Below are positions 30,252-42,836 of a stretch of 64,000 bases of DNA, piece after piece. This DNA comes from Terfezia claveryi. Lineage: Eukaryota > Ascomycota > Pezizomycetes > Pezizales > Pezizaceae. The stretch covers positions 124,001-188,000 of the forward strand of contig WHUX01000016.1 in assembly GCA_015179025.1 (NCBI GenBank), given 5' to 3'. The position numbers and the translations under genes were made by a program. The notes under the pieces are model-generated. The model was not told where the DNA came from. It did no database searches and was given only the letters and a program-made list of their open reading frames with translations. Position 1 is the stretch's first letter. The number at the start of each line of letters is the position of its first letter.

Positions 30252-33200
30252 GTTACCTTTTTGACTCTCTTTATTTGTGTCACATTGTTCTCTTCTCCTT
30301 TGTTCGGTATTATTGGAGGTCACCAATTGGTAAGGCTCTTGTGTATTTGATAATATTTGATGGCTTTTGATGGTTTTTGATAGTTTTTGATAGTTTTTTC
30401 TTGTATTTTATATAGCATGTGTAGTGAGGTGATTTTTTCCCGTGCCGCCTCACCAAGACTCGGGCCGACGGACCTGGTCAGCCGATGCTCTATAAATGAG
30501 TTGAAACGCTCACTCTTTCATACGAGAGTGTTAGCAGACCATGACTGCAGTAACTTCTCGGCTCTTATGTGGAGGATGACTCCATCGACCTGGAGGACAA
30601 CTAATAGCCTACTTGTATGTATTTATAGCTCTAATTAGGTATATTTGTATTAATTCAAGTACGTTATATACTAAATGTAGAATTATATAAATTGCTGTGG
30701 GTAAGCCGCCCGCGGGAGACATGTGCTGCCCGCGAGCGGCCAAGAACATATACAGTTATGTGATCGTTACCCTGCGCAACGTACTGGTAACTAATCTTAC
30801 TCCTGCCGCTAGACGAAATTCTTTAATATGCAGCGTTTAGGCCCACTTATGCAGGGGAGAGTGTACGAAACTTTTTACCACCTAGCTGTACGTTATTACA
30901 TCTAATTTGTATACGAATGTTCTCGAGTTGTATTTATGATTCTTTGATTTGATTAGAAATACATACAATCGAGATCTGCATGCAGAACGATTCACTGGGG
31001 GTGCCCTAGGCATGCAGCCGTGTATAAAGGGCCTATATTTCTGATATATTACCTGCAGAAAGTCATCTTAACCATGGATTCTATGATCATTGTCACCCCG
31101 TATATTATGTTGATGCAGGATTCTTATACACAAGCAAACCCAATTCAGTTATGATAACCCACTTCCTGTAGACCTTAGGTTACCGCATAAAGCTTGTTTT
31201 TGCATACTGCTGACCATAATATTTATAGTCTTCTAGTTCTAGTCGCGATCCCAGGTACCTTAGGAGGGAGGAATCTCTGTTTGGAACCCCGGGCCCTTCA
31301 TTGACAAGCTGTATATTCGTTTGTTTAAGTCACCAGCCGGGTAATCAGCCAATCTGTCCGCCTTCCCTTTACGTAACTCAACGGCAAGGATGTGAGGCCC
31401 AGTATTTACTTGATCGCTAAAGATAGTATACTAGTCATGATACTCCCTGGACGATCCTAATCAATATAATTATTCTGTAGTTAATATTACCCAAGTACCT
31501 GAATTTCAACTTTCCACCTCAGGCCGACAGAAATGCAATCTCGGAACCCCGTCTTTTAGTATTGCAGGATCTAGACTAGTATTTATTTATTTATTTTTTT
31601 TTTTCATTTCTATCAATGTATATTTTAAGACTCTCGTTAATATTCCCATAACAATACCTTCTAGAACATTCTGGGCTCTCCGCAAGCGGCTCTCAATTGA
31701 GATCTAATTTTCCTTTCAGGGGAGGCATGCAGATACTTGCAGCATTGATATTTTTCCTGCGATATATCGTGCTTTTGAAATTTAAATCGATTCTTGTTTG
31801 CTGCTTTCGCAGCTGGCCTGGGCTGGTCATGGGGCACGACGGACTTAACAGTATAGAAACGATATTATGGAGATGTGGTGTAAAGCCATAGTGACGAAGT
31901 ATACAGGGGCCGGCAGCTAGTTTATCAATTCTCATTGGATTTCGCCAGTCTCCGAATCGACACGTGACTTGACAACTAAGATCTGTCTTAAATAACATCG
32001 GCGTACAAGTATATACGAAGCAACAAAATTCAATTGATAGTTAATATTTATTTAATATTGTATCTTAGAAATAAAGCAAGTAAAAAGATTTTTGAGAGGT
32101 CGTCATATCGGACCGGTACGTGGAATCAGGTTTTACCACGGAATTCAAATTTAAGGACCTTAGTTCTTATAGATAGAGTCTAGGCTCCAGTGGCATGGAT
32201 GGAAAGATATCTGTCCAGATCTAGATCTGGCTAAGAAGGTACCTGTTAATAATGACATTTCTTCGTGATCATTTGCACTACCTACTTAGGTGCATACCGA
32301 TACCACCAGCCGGACTTACTTAGCTATCTACAGACCGTCGTGGTCAGCGCTGCAGCCTTATAAGGCACCCCTACATGCCTACAGCTGATGGATACCAAGC
32401 CATTATAGTAAGTGCGAGATATATGTACATGAATAACCGCTATTACTTGTGTATGGATCCAAAGTGCAATAAAAATATATTATTGTCGAGGGCTCGGGGG
32501 GAAGGGGGGGGAGGTGTATGGCCAATTTTTCTTCCGAGTTTCAGCTGAGTTACGCCCCAAAGTGTGCTAACCTCAGTTAGTTTCGGATAAAATTGAGTCA
32601 TTCAGAGAATGTATGTCGTTCCCAGTCCGCGGGTTGCCCTGAGTGGGGGGATTGGGTTCGCTTAAATCAGGTGACCTTGATGTGACGTGGGTATTCATGT
32701 CGTATGGAAAAAGCTCCAGTGTTGACAGGGGACGCCTCAGGGAAATGGGGAGGGGGGTCTGGAACACTGGCACTGCGATACAGAATATAATAATGCCTTG
32801 CAACTGCCCTCAACCAATAAAAACAATTCGATGCAGCTTTAGGTTGAATCCTCCAGCTGAATTTTCGAGTGCTGCGGTGATCAGTTGCAGGGGTGGAGCT
32901 TTGGGGGGGGGGGGGGGGGTATGCGGAGGAGGTTGAATCAGTGAATTATCAAAGTGAATGTGAGGTTAACGTTCGACATACATACCTGCTAGTGTATAGA
33001 CCCATGCATGGCACTAGACGAAGCTAATGTATGCGGGTGTTCGCGAACTTTCCGCTGCGCATGCAGCATGGGCCCCTTGTCATACCTGGTCGCTAAGGCG
33101 GCTTTACTGGCGAGCAACAAAACCACTGCAGAAGAGTATTGACCTCGCCATTGCTGTGCGGTTAATTATGGTGGAATATGAGTAAATAAATGATAGCTGC

Positions 33201-33788
33201 GTAGTGCGATGATGGAAAATATAGTAGTAAATTCGAAATATACATCTTGAATCCGAATCTGGACACATACTTATTTCTTAAGGTGGTATTACATTGAAAA
33301 ACGCTAGCCTATTGTGGCATGAACGAACGTCTGCGGCTTCGGGGAGGCTGAATTGAGCAAAAGTATGTAGCGAATGCTATAAATTCAAAGTAAATTATAA
33401 AGTACATGTCTAGAGAATTATCTAATTAAGCCCAAATAAATGGGAATCTCGTACCTAAGAATCATGCAGCAAACATAGCCAAACAAATTGCAAAGAAACG
33501 GTGCCAGCCAACCCAAGGAAGTATAGACAAAGAAGATTATCTTAGAGAAAGCCAATTGTATCAAAACCAGCCCATTTCAGGGAGACACTGGCTCAAATAC
33601 AGGAAGAGTAAGATGCAGCAACAGGAAATCCCAGCCATTACAATGTAAACGCCAACCAAAGATCTATTCTATAACAGCCTCCATTCTATGACTCAATTCT
33701 AGGTCGAGGCCCATATCTAGCAACTGCAGTCGGAACAGCAATTGAGGATGTTGAACTCGTAGTTGTAAAGACAGTCATGAGGGTGAAA
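30252..33788. other. ~3.5-kb AT-rich interval without a recognisable gene
   Basis: Contains short T-rich repeats (30360-30400, TTTTTGATAG units), a 17-base G run at 32903-32919 and scattered short ORFs without motifs. Nothing codes convincingly. Confidence 0.55.
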
Positions 33789-34139
33789 TTAATGGCCGTA
33801 GTATGTATCACGGCGCCCATGTCCAGATTCGACGGTTGCTGGCCGGTATCGTTGGCGCCCGATTGTTGCTTCTCCTAGGCCGGCCGAGATTGATGGCATT
33901 ACAGAAACTGTGGCATCGGAAGTTGATGAGTCTTTCGAACCCAGGGCCCAGCGAGAACGCTGCTTTGGTTGAGTGTAATATGCGCAGTTATGACGCCCGC
34001 AGACGCCATCTTTAACGGCCCTCTCATATCTTGTTTGGCCAGCACAGTTACCTGCTCCATCACCCATGGAGCATCGAGCAATAACGTAGTAGATTTCGCA
34101 TCCACAGCCCGAGAACTTTGTGATTTGAACCTGACACAT
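33789..34139 (-). CDS. Small hypothetical protein with Cys-rich N-terminus (116 aa)
   Basis: An ATG-started minus-strand ORF beginning CQVQITKFSGCGCEIYY. The pattern C-x-V-T-K-(F/Y)-S-G-C-G near the start recurs in many small uncharacterised proteins of filamentous ascomycetes. Seven cysteines and one histidine in the first 55 residues could bind metal. There is no signal peptide. The C-terminal half is of low complexity and could be non-coding, and no partner gene is near. It may be a decaying gene. Confidence 0.4.
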   Translation of the reverse strand: MCQVQITKFSGCGCEIYYVIARCSMGDGAGNCAGQTRYERAVKDGVCGRHNCAYYTQPKQRSRWALGSKDSSTSDATVSVMPSISAGLGEATIGRQRYRPATVESGHGRRDTYYGH

Positions 34140-34168
34140 TGTGTACTTAAAAAAAAAAGGTATTTGTG

Positions 34169-34335
34169 GGTAAAATGAGTGACTTCGCTGCTGATAGTAG
34201 TGGGAAAAACGAGTGACCTGGGCTAAGCCTGCTACCGATAGTAGTGGGTAAAACGAGTGACTTGGGCTGAGCCTGCTGCTGATAGTAGTGGGTAAAACGA
34301 GTGCCTTGGGCTAAGGTCTGTTGTGATAGTGGCCG
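34169..34335 (+). repeat. Three- to four-copy ~50-bp tandem repeat
   Basis: GTGGGTAAAACGAGTGACTT followed by GGGCTAAGCCTGCTGCTGATA repeats about three and a half times with small differences. It starts 30 bases upstream of the small Cys-rich ORF on the minus strand, i.e. in its presumed promoter. Confidence 0.75.
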
Positions 34336-34339
34336 AAGA

Positions 34340-36371
34340 GGCCTAAGTTGTGGATGTGAGCGGGGCCTTTAATGAGTAGCTTGAGGGCTTTGACCGAGAA
34401 TTTGCTCTATAGGTGTTGTCGACCCAATGGTATTTGATAGACGCCAATTCAATGCCAACCAGCCTAGCCAATTCAGCCAATTCGTTGCGTATACGTAGTA
34501 GATGTACCGGCGTGTATGGAGTGCTGCAGAGAAGTTTGGTGTTATGAGATCTTCTCGTAGTGTTATGATTGTGGATGTGAGTGGTGAAGCAGGATGAGGA
34601 GTATCAGAGGGTGTTATAAACAAATCAACACGCTATTGTGATAAGATACGAAAACCAATTCGGCTGGCAGAACGGGTCCAGACTACTAGGCCAAACCATA
34701 AGTTTCCACCACGGTCATGCAGAACCTCAATAGCTTGACTCTAGGCACAGGACTTGATCGCTGGGGCAGAACATCAGCTTGGGTATAGAGAGAACAGGTG
34801 ATACAGCTGCAATGCGGCGGCTCCCCTGGAGAAACTGGCACAAACGCCGTTGGACTAATGCAGAAAAATAGGAAGAGAGAATCTCAAGTGTCAATTGAGG
34901 ACTGCTATCTTACGGATTAACCGCGCCACTTTGAAGGGCGGAAGTCAAGTTTTCCAACTTTTGGCGAGGGACTATATCGGTTGCTAATGACGGTGTGCGT
35001 ATGTATGTATGCGGCTATGAGGACAATATCCAGCTCTTTTGTTAGTTGAAAGGTCTCTGGCCTCGGATTCTGGCGCACTTCAAGACAAAAGGGCAATGGG
35101 AGTTCCTAAACTGCAAATTAAGCCGCATCATATATGCAAATGTTCACGCGAAGAGGGCTATGGATAGCGCTTCCCTCGGCTGTTTCGAATTGGAAATTTC
35201 GGCGAATGGGACACTGCTAGTATCTGGCTGTACAGTATGCACATCATCGAATAGGCATATAGAACATGCATATGGGATATTAACGGGGGAGGCTTGAAAT
35301 TCCCAAAATGAAATCTGGGTATTAAGATCCAGTTTGGAGCTGAGGCTTCATTCTAGAAGTCTGTCAATCGGCATCAAGGCGAGGCAACTAGTCCGCATTC
35401 GCCAGGAGACTGAAAGCCTGCAGGTGCATGTACGAACATAACTAGACGTTAGTAAAGTACAAGATATATATATAGCGTCATTGGACGTCAGCTACAGGGG
35501 ATGTTGATCTAGAGCAGGCTTCATTAATATGGCATATACCCCACCTAACCCACTAAACAACGAGTTAGGAAGTCTTTTGACACTTGAATAGGTATTGTGT
35601 GGAAATTTGAGAACCGTGGACTTCCTGCCTTCCACGTTCTACATCCCACCCCTCCCTAGGAGCGGTCGGTTCGAGACTACATCCCACCATATTATTCCTT
35701 GTGTTCGGAGTAGTGCGGCTTAGCGGCTGTCAACCAAGTTAGCCGAATTTATCGAAGTGACTCAGCCGCAGCCTAGCCGACTACTAGCGGCAACCAGTGA
35801 CAACGCCAATTTCAACGCACTCAATCTGTATAATTGGTATTTTCCTTTGCAATGAATCAATTGTTGGCCAACCATACCCAACCATGCGATTGAATTTGAG
35901 ACCAATCCGCATACAATATATCTGGAGATCGATTTGGCCGGATAGGGACCACCACATAAAATTGAAGATGAAGACTCCTTGCTGTTGTGTGTAGAGATAG
36001 GGGGGATCAGGCATTTACTTCAGGTAACTATTTCGAGTAGTGATAAGTATAAGATTACAGAATTCGTGATTCTGATTACGTTAAGTTCATATTATGCATA
36101 TCAAGTCTATTCGGACTATGAGCCAACAGAAGAGTTCTTCATCTATATCCAACAGCCCAAAACTAGGAACGTGCACACATGATCACTTGCGCAGCTAATT
36201 GACAAACACCGGATAAGCAACCTTAGTCGGTATACACCTCCACCAAACAGGGTATGAACTATGTGCATGTGGTTGTAGTTTATCTAATGTCTGGCTTTTG
36301 AGTGAGAATAGCGAAAGGTACGACATCTGCTCCATAGTCACGAGCCACCAGTGACATATCCTCGGCGTTTT
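34340..36371. other. Gene-free interval upstream of the RFC subunit 3' end
   Basis: About 2 kb of AT-rich sequence with ORFs no longer than 84 codons and no recognised motif. Nothing supported as a feature. Confidence 0.55.
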
Positions 36372-37615
36372 TCAAAGTTCTATACCCATCAGGTAACTAT
36401 GCACACATTAGTTTGAACACAATGCCACCATTCCGACACCGCGAAAATCCTCACCTCTCTAATATTCGTAGGACTTTTGCTACAAAAGCCTCTAGGTGGA
36501 AGATCACTTTTGAACCCACGTGAAGCCGATGCTCGTAATGCGCCGCCCATTTGACAATCTCCGCCTTAAGAGCATCATCAACTTTCATAAGCAACTTGAA
36601 CGTTAGGCTTTTGAGGATAGTCGTTGCAGTGATGCAATGCGTAAGTAGGTCGTATAATTTCGGCCTGACCAACAAAATCCTTGCTGGGGTGTGATCTGCA
36701 AGAAGCTCATCTGAAATTGTTTGTATTAATGCATCGTAGTCAGGGGGCTGGATGGGCGTGGATGCTGTGATTGTGTCGTTTTGTGCGTAGATCGATTCAA
36801 ACATCATAAGTGCTCTCCGCAGGTTGCGCCCTGATTCTTCTGCAATTCGATGGTAGAGAGCCGCGTTTGACTCTAGCCTTTCCGCTTCCGCGACATGGGT
36901 AAGGACCTTCACGATCTCATCGTGGCGAGGTGCTGCCACACGAACAAGGAGAGTACGAGAGCGAATGGGAGCAATGATATTGGCAGTCGAATTGGCAATG
37001 AGGATAAGGCGTAGATTTGGAGAATACTTTTCCATTGTCCTTCTCAATGCCGCCTGAGCATCCCTGCTCAACTGATCTGCTTCATTTATCACCACCACCT
37101 TGAACCGCTGCCTAGCATTCAGATCGAGTTGCTGAGTTTGTGCCACCTCTTTCAGTAGAGATTGTACAACTACACGGTCATAATTTCCAACATCACTTGG
37201 CGTAATCTCAAGATGGTATACTGAAGCAACGATATTGAATTCCAGCTTCCGGTTTGATGTTGTTGTGAAAATCCGTGAATCGATTTTTATTTTCTCAACA
37301 CCGGGACCAAACAGCGCCCGAAGAGTAGCAACAACGCGAGTTTTTTTACCAGCACCAGATGGTCCGTATACCAACAAATGGGGAAAATCACCGGAGTTTG
37401 CCTATGTCATGAGCGTTAGCAAAACGCCGCACCCGAGGAGAATATATCAAACACATACCAATGCTTTCAAACGAGCAGAGAGGCTATCATGCTACTATCG
37501 TCAGCCCTGTTACACATAACATTGCCCTTTGTCTTTGTTCCCACTACCAACTGTAGGGGCTTACATAGTCGAGGTTCTCTAGAGCTCGAGGACGGTGTTT
37601 GTCGAGAAAGAGCAT
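36372..37615 (-). CDS. RFC5: Replication factor C small subunit (yeast Rfc5 / human RFC3 type), 351 aa
   Basis: AAA+ subunit of the clamp loader that places PCNA on primed DNA in the nucleus. Exons: 37615-37565, 37491-37459, 37401-36455 and 36396-36372 (1056 coding bases). It starts MLFLDKHRPRALENLDY, the conserved RFC N-terminus. The P-loop is GPSGAGKKT, the usual sequence of the Rfc5/human RFC3 subunit. Walker B reads VVINEADQL instead of DEAD, and the arginine-finger motif reads SRT instead of SRC, both consistent with this non-canonical ATPase subunit. The C-terminal collar domain ends HLEAFVAKVLRILE. Splicing the last 58-nt intron (36454-36397) replaces a premature RTGA stop with SYLMGIEL, a better C-terminus. 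Confidence in subunit identity is high; the tiny last exon is inferred. Confidence 0.9.
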
Positions 37616-39238
37616 GGCGAACAAACTCTTCGGAGATAGAAACTACCGGAGATAGAAGTTACTCGGGGATAAGTATGGTACCGGCAAGTATGTAGAAAGA
37701 ACGGTTGGTGCTGAAGGCCGGCGGTGTATTTGCTCTGGTCTACGTGATGGAATGAAATTAGTGGGAAGACGCGACAGCGACCAGAAACGTTGCATTTAGC
37801 GGCGCCTTGGCATAACCTAGGGTTATCAAAGTCTTGGCGCTTGTCTCGCCAAAGTGCGCCTATCACGATGCCTCGCCGGAGACCAACCAAACCAGAGCTC
37901 TATATTTCCGTATTCTTGTAATTCCCGATCGAAATCTGAAGCCCTTGTTTCATCTTGAGAGCTGAAACAGTAATTTTTTTTCTGGAAGTTTTGCCGTGGT
38001 CTGGTTGTGTTTTGCCGTTACTTAGTAGCTTCTGCTTAGCGTGAACGCAATTAAGGCTTGTGCCGCGCTTGTTGGTCCCTAGTCGAGGCTAGTCTGTTTC
38101 CAATACAGCGTCTGGTCGTGATAGTATGTCTCTCGTGTCTATTAATTGACTGCACGTTTTTCCGCGTCTACGTACCGAGTCATGCGTCTAGAAAGGTTCT
38201 CGTTTTGTGTACATGCCGTGAATTCAGAAAGGCATTAGGTGTAGGTACCCACATACTGTACATACACCTAGGCCTTGTATGCAGTAGCCCATAAGCATTC
38301 TGGATGCCTAGTGAGGCGCCTTTACACTCTTGAAGCCGTGAAGGCATTTTACGTCCCCTCATTCACCTCTACACGTATTGGATATAAGCCGGGGCGCTCA
38401 GGCTGGTGCGCGGCTGAAGCGGCTGTCTCACCATGACTTTTGGGCTAGAACTGCGCGCCTCACCTGCAGTACACTGTGCATGTGTATGACCTCCGGACAT
38501 TGATCCTGCACATATGCATCTAAGAAGTAGCTATGGAAAAGCCCAGATATCGATCTGAGACATTGATCACAGACAAAAATTGTGCATGTATCAGTCTTGT
38601 GCCATACTATAGAACAAATAAAGATGCATCAATTACCGCATTACCTGCGAGCTAGATCCATACAACTTTTTTGCGCAAAGTACTACACTCCAATTCCGCC
38701 AGGGTATCACGACCAGATTCTGTGTGCGATCATCTTGGTAATTGCTTAAGTTCGCATAACCAGATCGGCTACCTAGCCTCACATACCTGTCCAGTTCGTA
38801 ACTTTGGAGCACGGCGAAGATTGAAAGTTACCTAGTCAAACCTTTCAGAAGGAGAATATCTTATCTCCAGGTCAACTTGCAACTGCGCAGCAAGTTTAGG
38901 ATCTTGTTACCCTGAACTGCATATCGTAAGCATTGAGGGCAATGTTATGCCCGCAGCTTATGGGAGTATGCTTAGTATGCAATTAAATAGCATGCTCACG
39001 ACAATAATAGAAATGTAAGTAAAATCTGTTCCCATACTCAATTAGAATGCGAGATTGTATGATAATGTACAAGGTAAGAAGGAGACAGTAGGAATGCAAT
39101 ACCAGAAGTACCAAATATAATAGAATGAAAGCTCATACGACACCCAAAAACACATCCCAAACAGGTTTTGCGCCGTATCAGAGCAAAGTAACAAAGGATA
39201 AAATCAAACGACAGCGTTATATGTCTCTTTTCAAGAAC
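37616..39238. other. Intergenic region, about 1.6 kb
   Basis: Holds the RFC promoter side and the 3' flank of the next gene. Minus- and plus-strand ORFs of up to 103 codons here have no motif. No repeat of note. Confidence 0.5.
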
Positions 39239-42200
39239 CTATGGAGACTCAGTAGCCTCTTTCAAACCAAACCCGGATTCTCGCTCTAATCCAAGAAGCT
39301 TCATTGCTTTAGTACTGACTAAAACCAGCCCTAGTTGACCCTTCCCATCCTTACTCCTCGTTCGTCCGTGGAGTAATCTACCCCCAGGACCACATCCACC
39401 GCTCAATCTCATAATTTTCATTTTTTTCAACGCTGGTACCCCGCTTCCCCCTGCAGCTTCTGTTCTTTTCTTGTTTTTACCAACCAGGTTATTGCTTCTG
39501 AACCAGATCTGTGTCCTCTTTTTCCGACTTTTCGATTTCTTTCGCGAAAGACGAGGAGTCGTGTGAGAACCATATTGCATTGCTACCACCATATCATAAT
39601 CTTCAACCACACTGCCATCTTCTGGAGTTTCATCCTCCTCCTCCACCTCAGTATCACTTTGCTCGTGAGCTTCAATGATCCCAATACTTGGTTCAAACCC
39701 GTTAATACCCAAATCGACGTCATCTTCGGAGAGATTGTCCTCGTCTACTGCGTCCTCAAGGAATGTTCCGCCGGAGGAAGGTGACTGGCAAAATACCTCC
39801 CTACAGGTTGTTAGTCGCCGGTACTCTTGTTTATCTGTGTCTTCACCGTCTACTTCTGTAAATGCAGTGACAATAACTTCTAAAAGTGTACGGGACGTAT
39901 TCCGCTTCCGAGTCGGTTTGGAAGGCGGAGTAACGTTATGTTGCGATTGGTGAATTGGTGGTGGTGTCTGTGGTGATGCGTGGGTGGGTGAGTTTGCTCC
40001 TGAAACTTCAAATATGCTGGCAGGTCGAAGTCGTGCAACTGCTGTCCAATGATCCAAAACTGTGAACACATGTTCCAATCGAGTTTCGAGGGGAGTGCTC
40101 TGATATCTTTGTTGACGAGACTCATTCTCAGTGTCATTGTCTTCAACCACAAGGTCCGCAACTGTTGTCAGGTTTTTGACCCATTCTGAGATTGGGCGAT
40201 GCTTCTGCTTTTCATTGCCTGGACTGCGACAGGTAGGAAATCTAAACCCTTCGAATAGTGTGGAGTCTGATCTTGTACTTGAAGTTGGAAAATCAGGTGA
40301 GTTGCCCACAACTATACCATGAACTTCTACATCCCTAGGAACCTCACCACTAAAGACGCACGCCATCCTCAGCATTGTTGATGGCTCGTTGCCGGAGGGC
40401 GGGTGATGAGAACCCCGCCCTAAGAGGCCTGATAATTCCAGTACTGCCTCAGTCTCCTCGCGACTGCTTGTGTTATATTCTAAGATAAGAAGGTCTGTCG
40501 GTTCGTGCAGCGATAAGAAAAACTCCAGTTCTGCGATGAGTTGCCGTGGTGGTGGCCGAGGCGTGACACTTCCGAGATGCCCATTTCTTCTTGCCAAATA
40601 AAGGAGATATCTATTGGGAAAGTTAGTACACGGGATCATGGTTATTATTGATATCTTATTATAAGTACCTCAGGCTTATCCTACGGCATCTTAAGTCCCA
40701 GCCTTCGAGTCTTCTAGCCATGGCCTCGGCCATAACCCGACCAGAGCCACCCTTGACTGTATTCGTGGGACCTTCTCTTCCTAAAGCGACAATCAAATTC
40801 ACAGTTGAAACGGGCCACTGGCCGTGGGCACTGAACATGTCTCTCCAAAGGCTTAGAGTCGGTTCTTCCTCTTCCCCTGATACCACTCCAGCCTCATTTC
40901 CCGCACTAGGCGATTCTTCAAAAACGCTTTCATTTTCGTCATCAAGTTCGTATATAGATGTAGCCTGGGTTAGTTCTCGGACAAACGACCGTAGCTCATT
41001 TTGAATCTGAATCCCATTCTTTCTTTTCTTCCCAGAGAGCTTGATCTTTCGTACATTGGTGGAAGAAGGGAACAATGGCATAGATTCATATTTAGCGGTT
41101 GGCTCTTTCCAAGTCCATGCTGTTTGCGCAATTCCAAATGGAAATCGAGCATCCGGGGATGCTGTTCGTGGGATCTGGTATCGAGGTTGAAAGTCCTTCA
41201 AAGCTTCATCTTCAAATGATTCTGCCAAAAACAATTCGTATACGACTCGCTCAAGACATACACTAGGAGTATCTTCATCTAGATAGAGGACACCCTCAGC
41301 CCATTCCCGCTCTATTAGACCAGTACCGAAAGATTTTCTAACCTGCCTGAGGAGGCTAGGGAATAGATCGTGTGATTCAACTGCTCCATTGCGTTTTGCA
41401 CTGCGCGACTGTCCTGAAAGGCCTAACATCTCTTCCAACTCACCCCCTGCTGTAGGAGGTGCTAGCCAGGATGATCTAATATCGACACTGACACTCGATA
41501 AGCCAAGGCAAGAATGGCAAGAGTTCACCACTTGGTCATCACAGGAATCCCCAATCGGAGACTGGATATCGTCTGCTGCCAGCTGCACGAAGCTCGAGTC
41601 GGATGTATAAGAACGGCCTTTACCTGTCCCGTTATGCCTTACTTTTGGTAAATGCCCCCCGAACTCCTCGAATGCCTTAACTCCGCCTATAATGACCGTT
41701 GCACCACCATTATCCATGGTCTTCTCGTAGGATGTTGCTCCCTTTATGCTGAGGCTTCTTTCCAGCAGAGCCGCCAATGCAGAGTCCTCCATCTTTGAGT
41801 CCCTTGAGCACCATGAAGTGCCAAGTGGAGTAGACGCCTTCCGCCGGATATCATTGACATTGTTCAAATCTGCACCAAGGCTATCATATTCAGGAGTGGG
41901 GGTCGCTGAAGGTAGTTGGATTAATGAACTGGATCTCTTCAATCTCCAATTTAGGGGTTCAGTTGGAAATCTATATTGATTCGATTGTAGTGTCGGAATA
42001 TCTTGTTCAAAATCTTGTTCAAAATCTAATGCATATGCTCCCGGAACTAGACTATGTGGTCCACCGGCCTCGGGTGAGGACGCTGCAGTGGCATAAGAAT
42101 CAGTTCGAGATGGGGTAATTGAACTTTCGTATACGCGTGTCTTTATATCGTTAATGAGAGTGTCTTGACTGTCGATAGGCAGGTAAGCAGGGGTGGAAAA

Positions 42201-42836
42201 TAGGGTAATTCGTGAGTTTGGAGAACGGTTCTGTGACTGGTCCATCAAGATAGGTGTATCACTCCCGCGGCGGGTAGGCGTAGCAATATCTCTCTTCCAG
42301 GGTTGATTTGTAGGCTGTGGGGGGGTGCGCTCCTCAATATTGTCCCGCTCCTCTATCAATGCACCATTCCACGTAGTTTGCACCCTTTCAAATATATCCT
42401 TCGCAAGAACTATATCACCACTAGTAACGTCCTCTGCTATTTTCCTCACACATGCAAACTTTACCCCCGTGATACCCCCAAGCATAAAAACCACTCGCTC
42501 TTCTGCCCCCTGCCATTGACGTTGTGCCGGTGAATCAGAACCACCAAGAATACTGTTGATGCAAACTTCAAGCCGAGTTAACCACTGCTCTCGCAGTGAA
42601 AGAATGTACTGTATAGTTGATAACGGAAGCTGTTCCAATGCCGTAATCTGAGCAATATCAGCTGTATAGGGCTTTTCATGATCCGTTTCTGTTGCTGCTA
42701 GTGGAATTAGGGGAAGGCACAGAACTTGGGATTTGGAATTGGGTGGAATTGGTAGAAGACTCGCTTGAGTCTCAATTGCAGAAGGAGAGAATGATTCAAG
42801 GGTAATCACCAGCTTTCTGGCCTTTTGCTTCTCCAT
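39239..42836 (-). CDS. Large hypothetical protein, 1179 aa, function unknown
   Basis: Two exons, 42836-40669 and 40610-39239, with a 58-nt intron (GTACTT...AATAG) joining RISLR to YLLYLARRNG; total 3540 coding bases. I do not recognise the family. Residues 1-150 look folded (LREQWLTRLEVCINSILGG, then a hydrophobic VVFMLGGITGVKFACVRKIAEDV). The middle (~200-480) is Ser/Thr/Pro-rich and disordered. A second ordered region lies about 500-900. The C-terminus is acidic (VEEEDETPEDG) and then strongly basic with RKKSKSRKKR, a likely nuclear signal. There is no signal peptide or membrane segment. The conserved-looking blocks and clean splice argue for a real gene. It may be a chromatin or cell-cycle scaffold, but that is a guess from composition alone. 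Confidence 0.75.
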
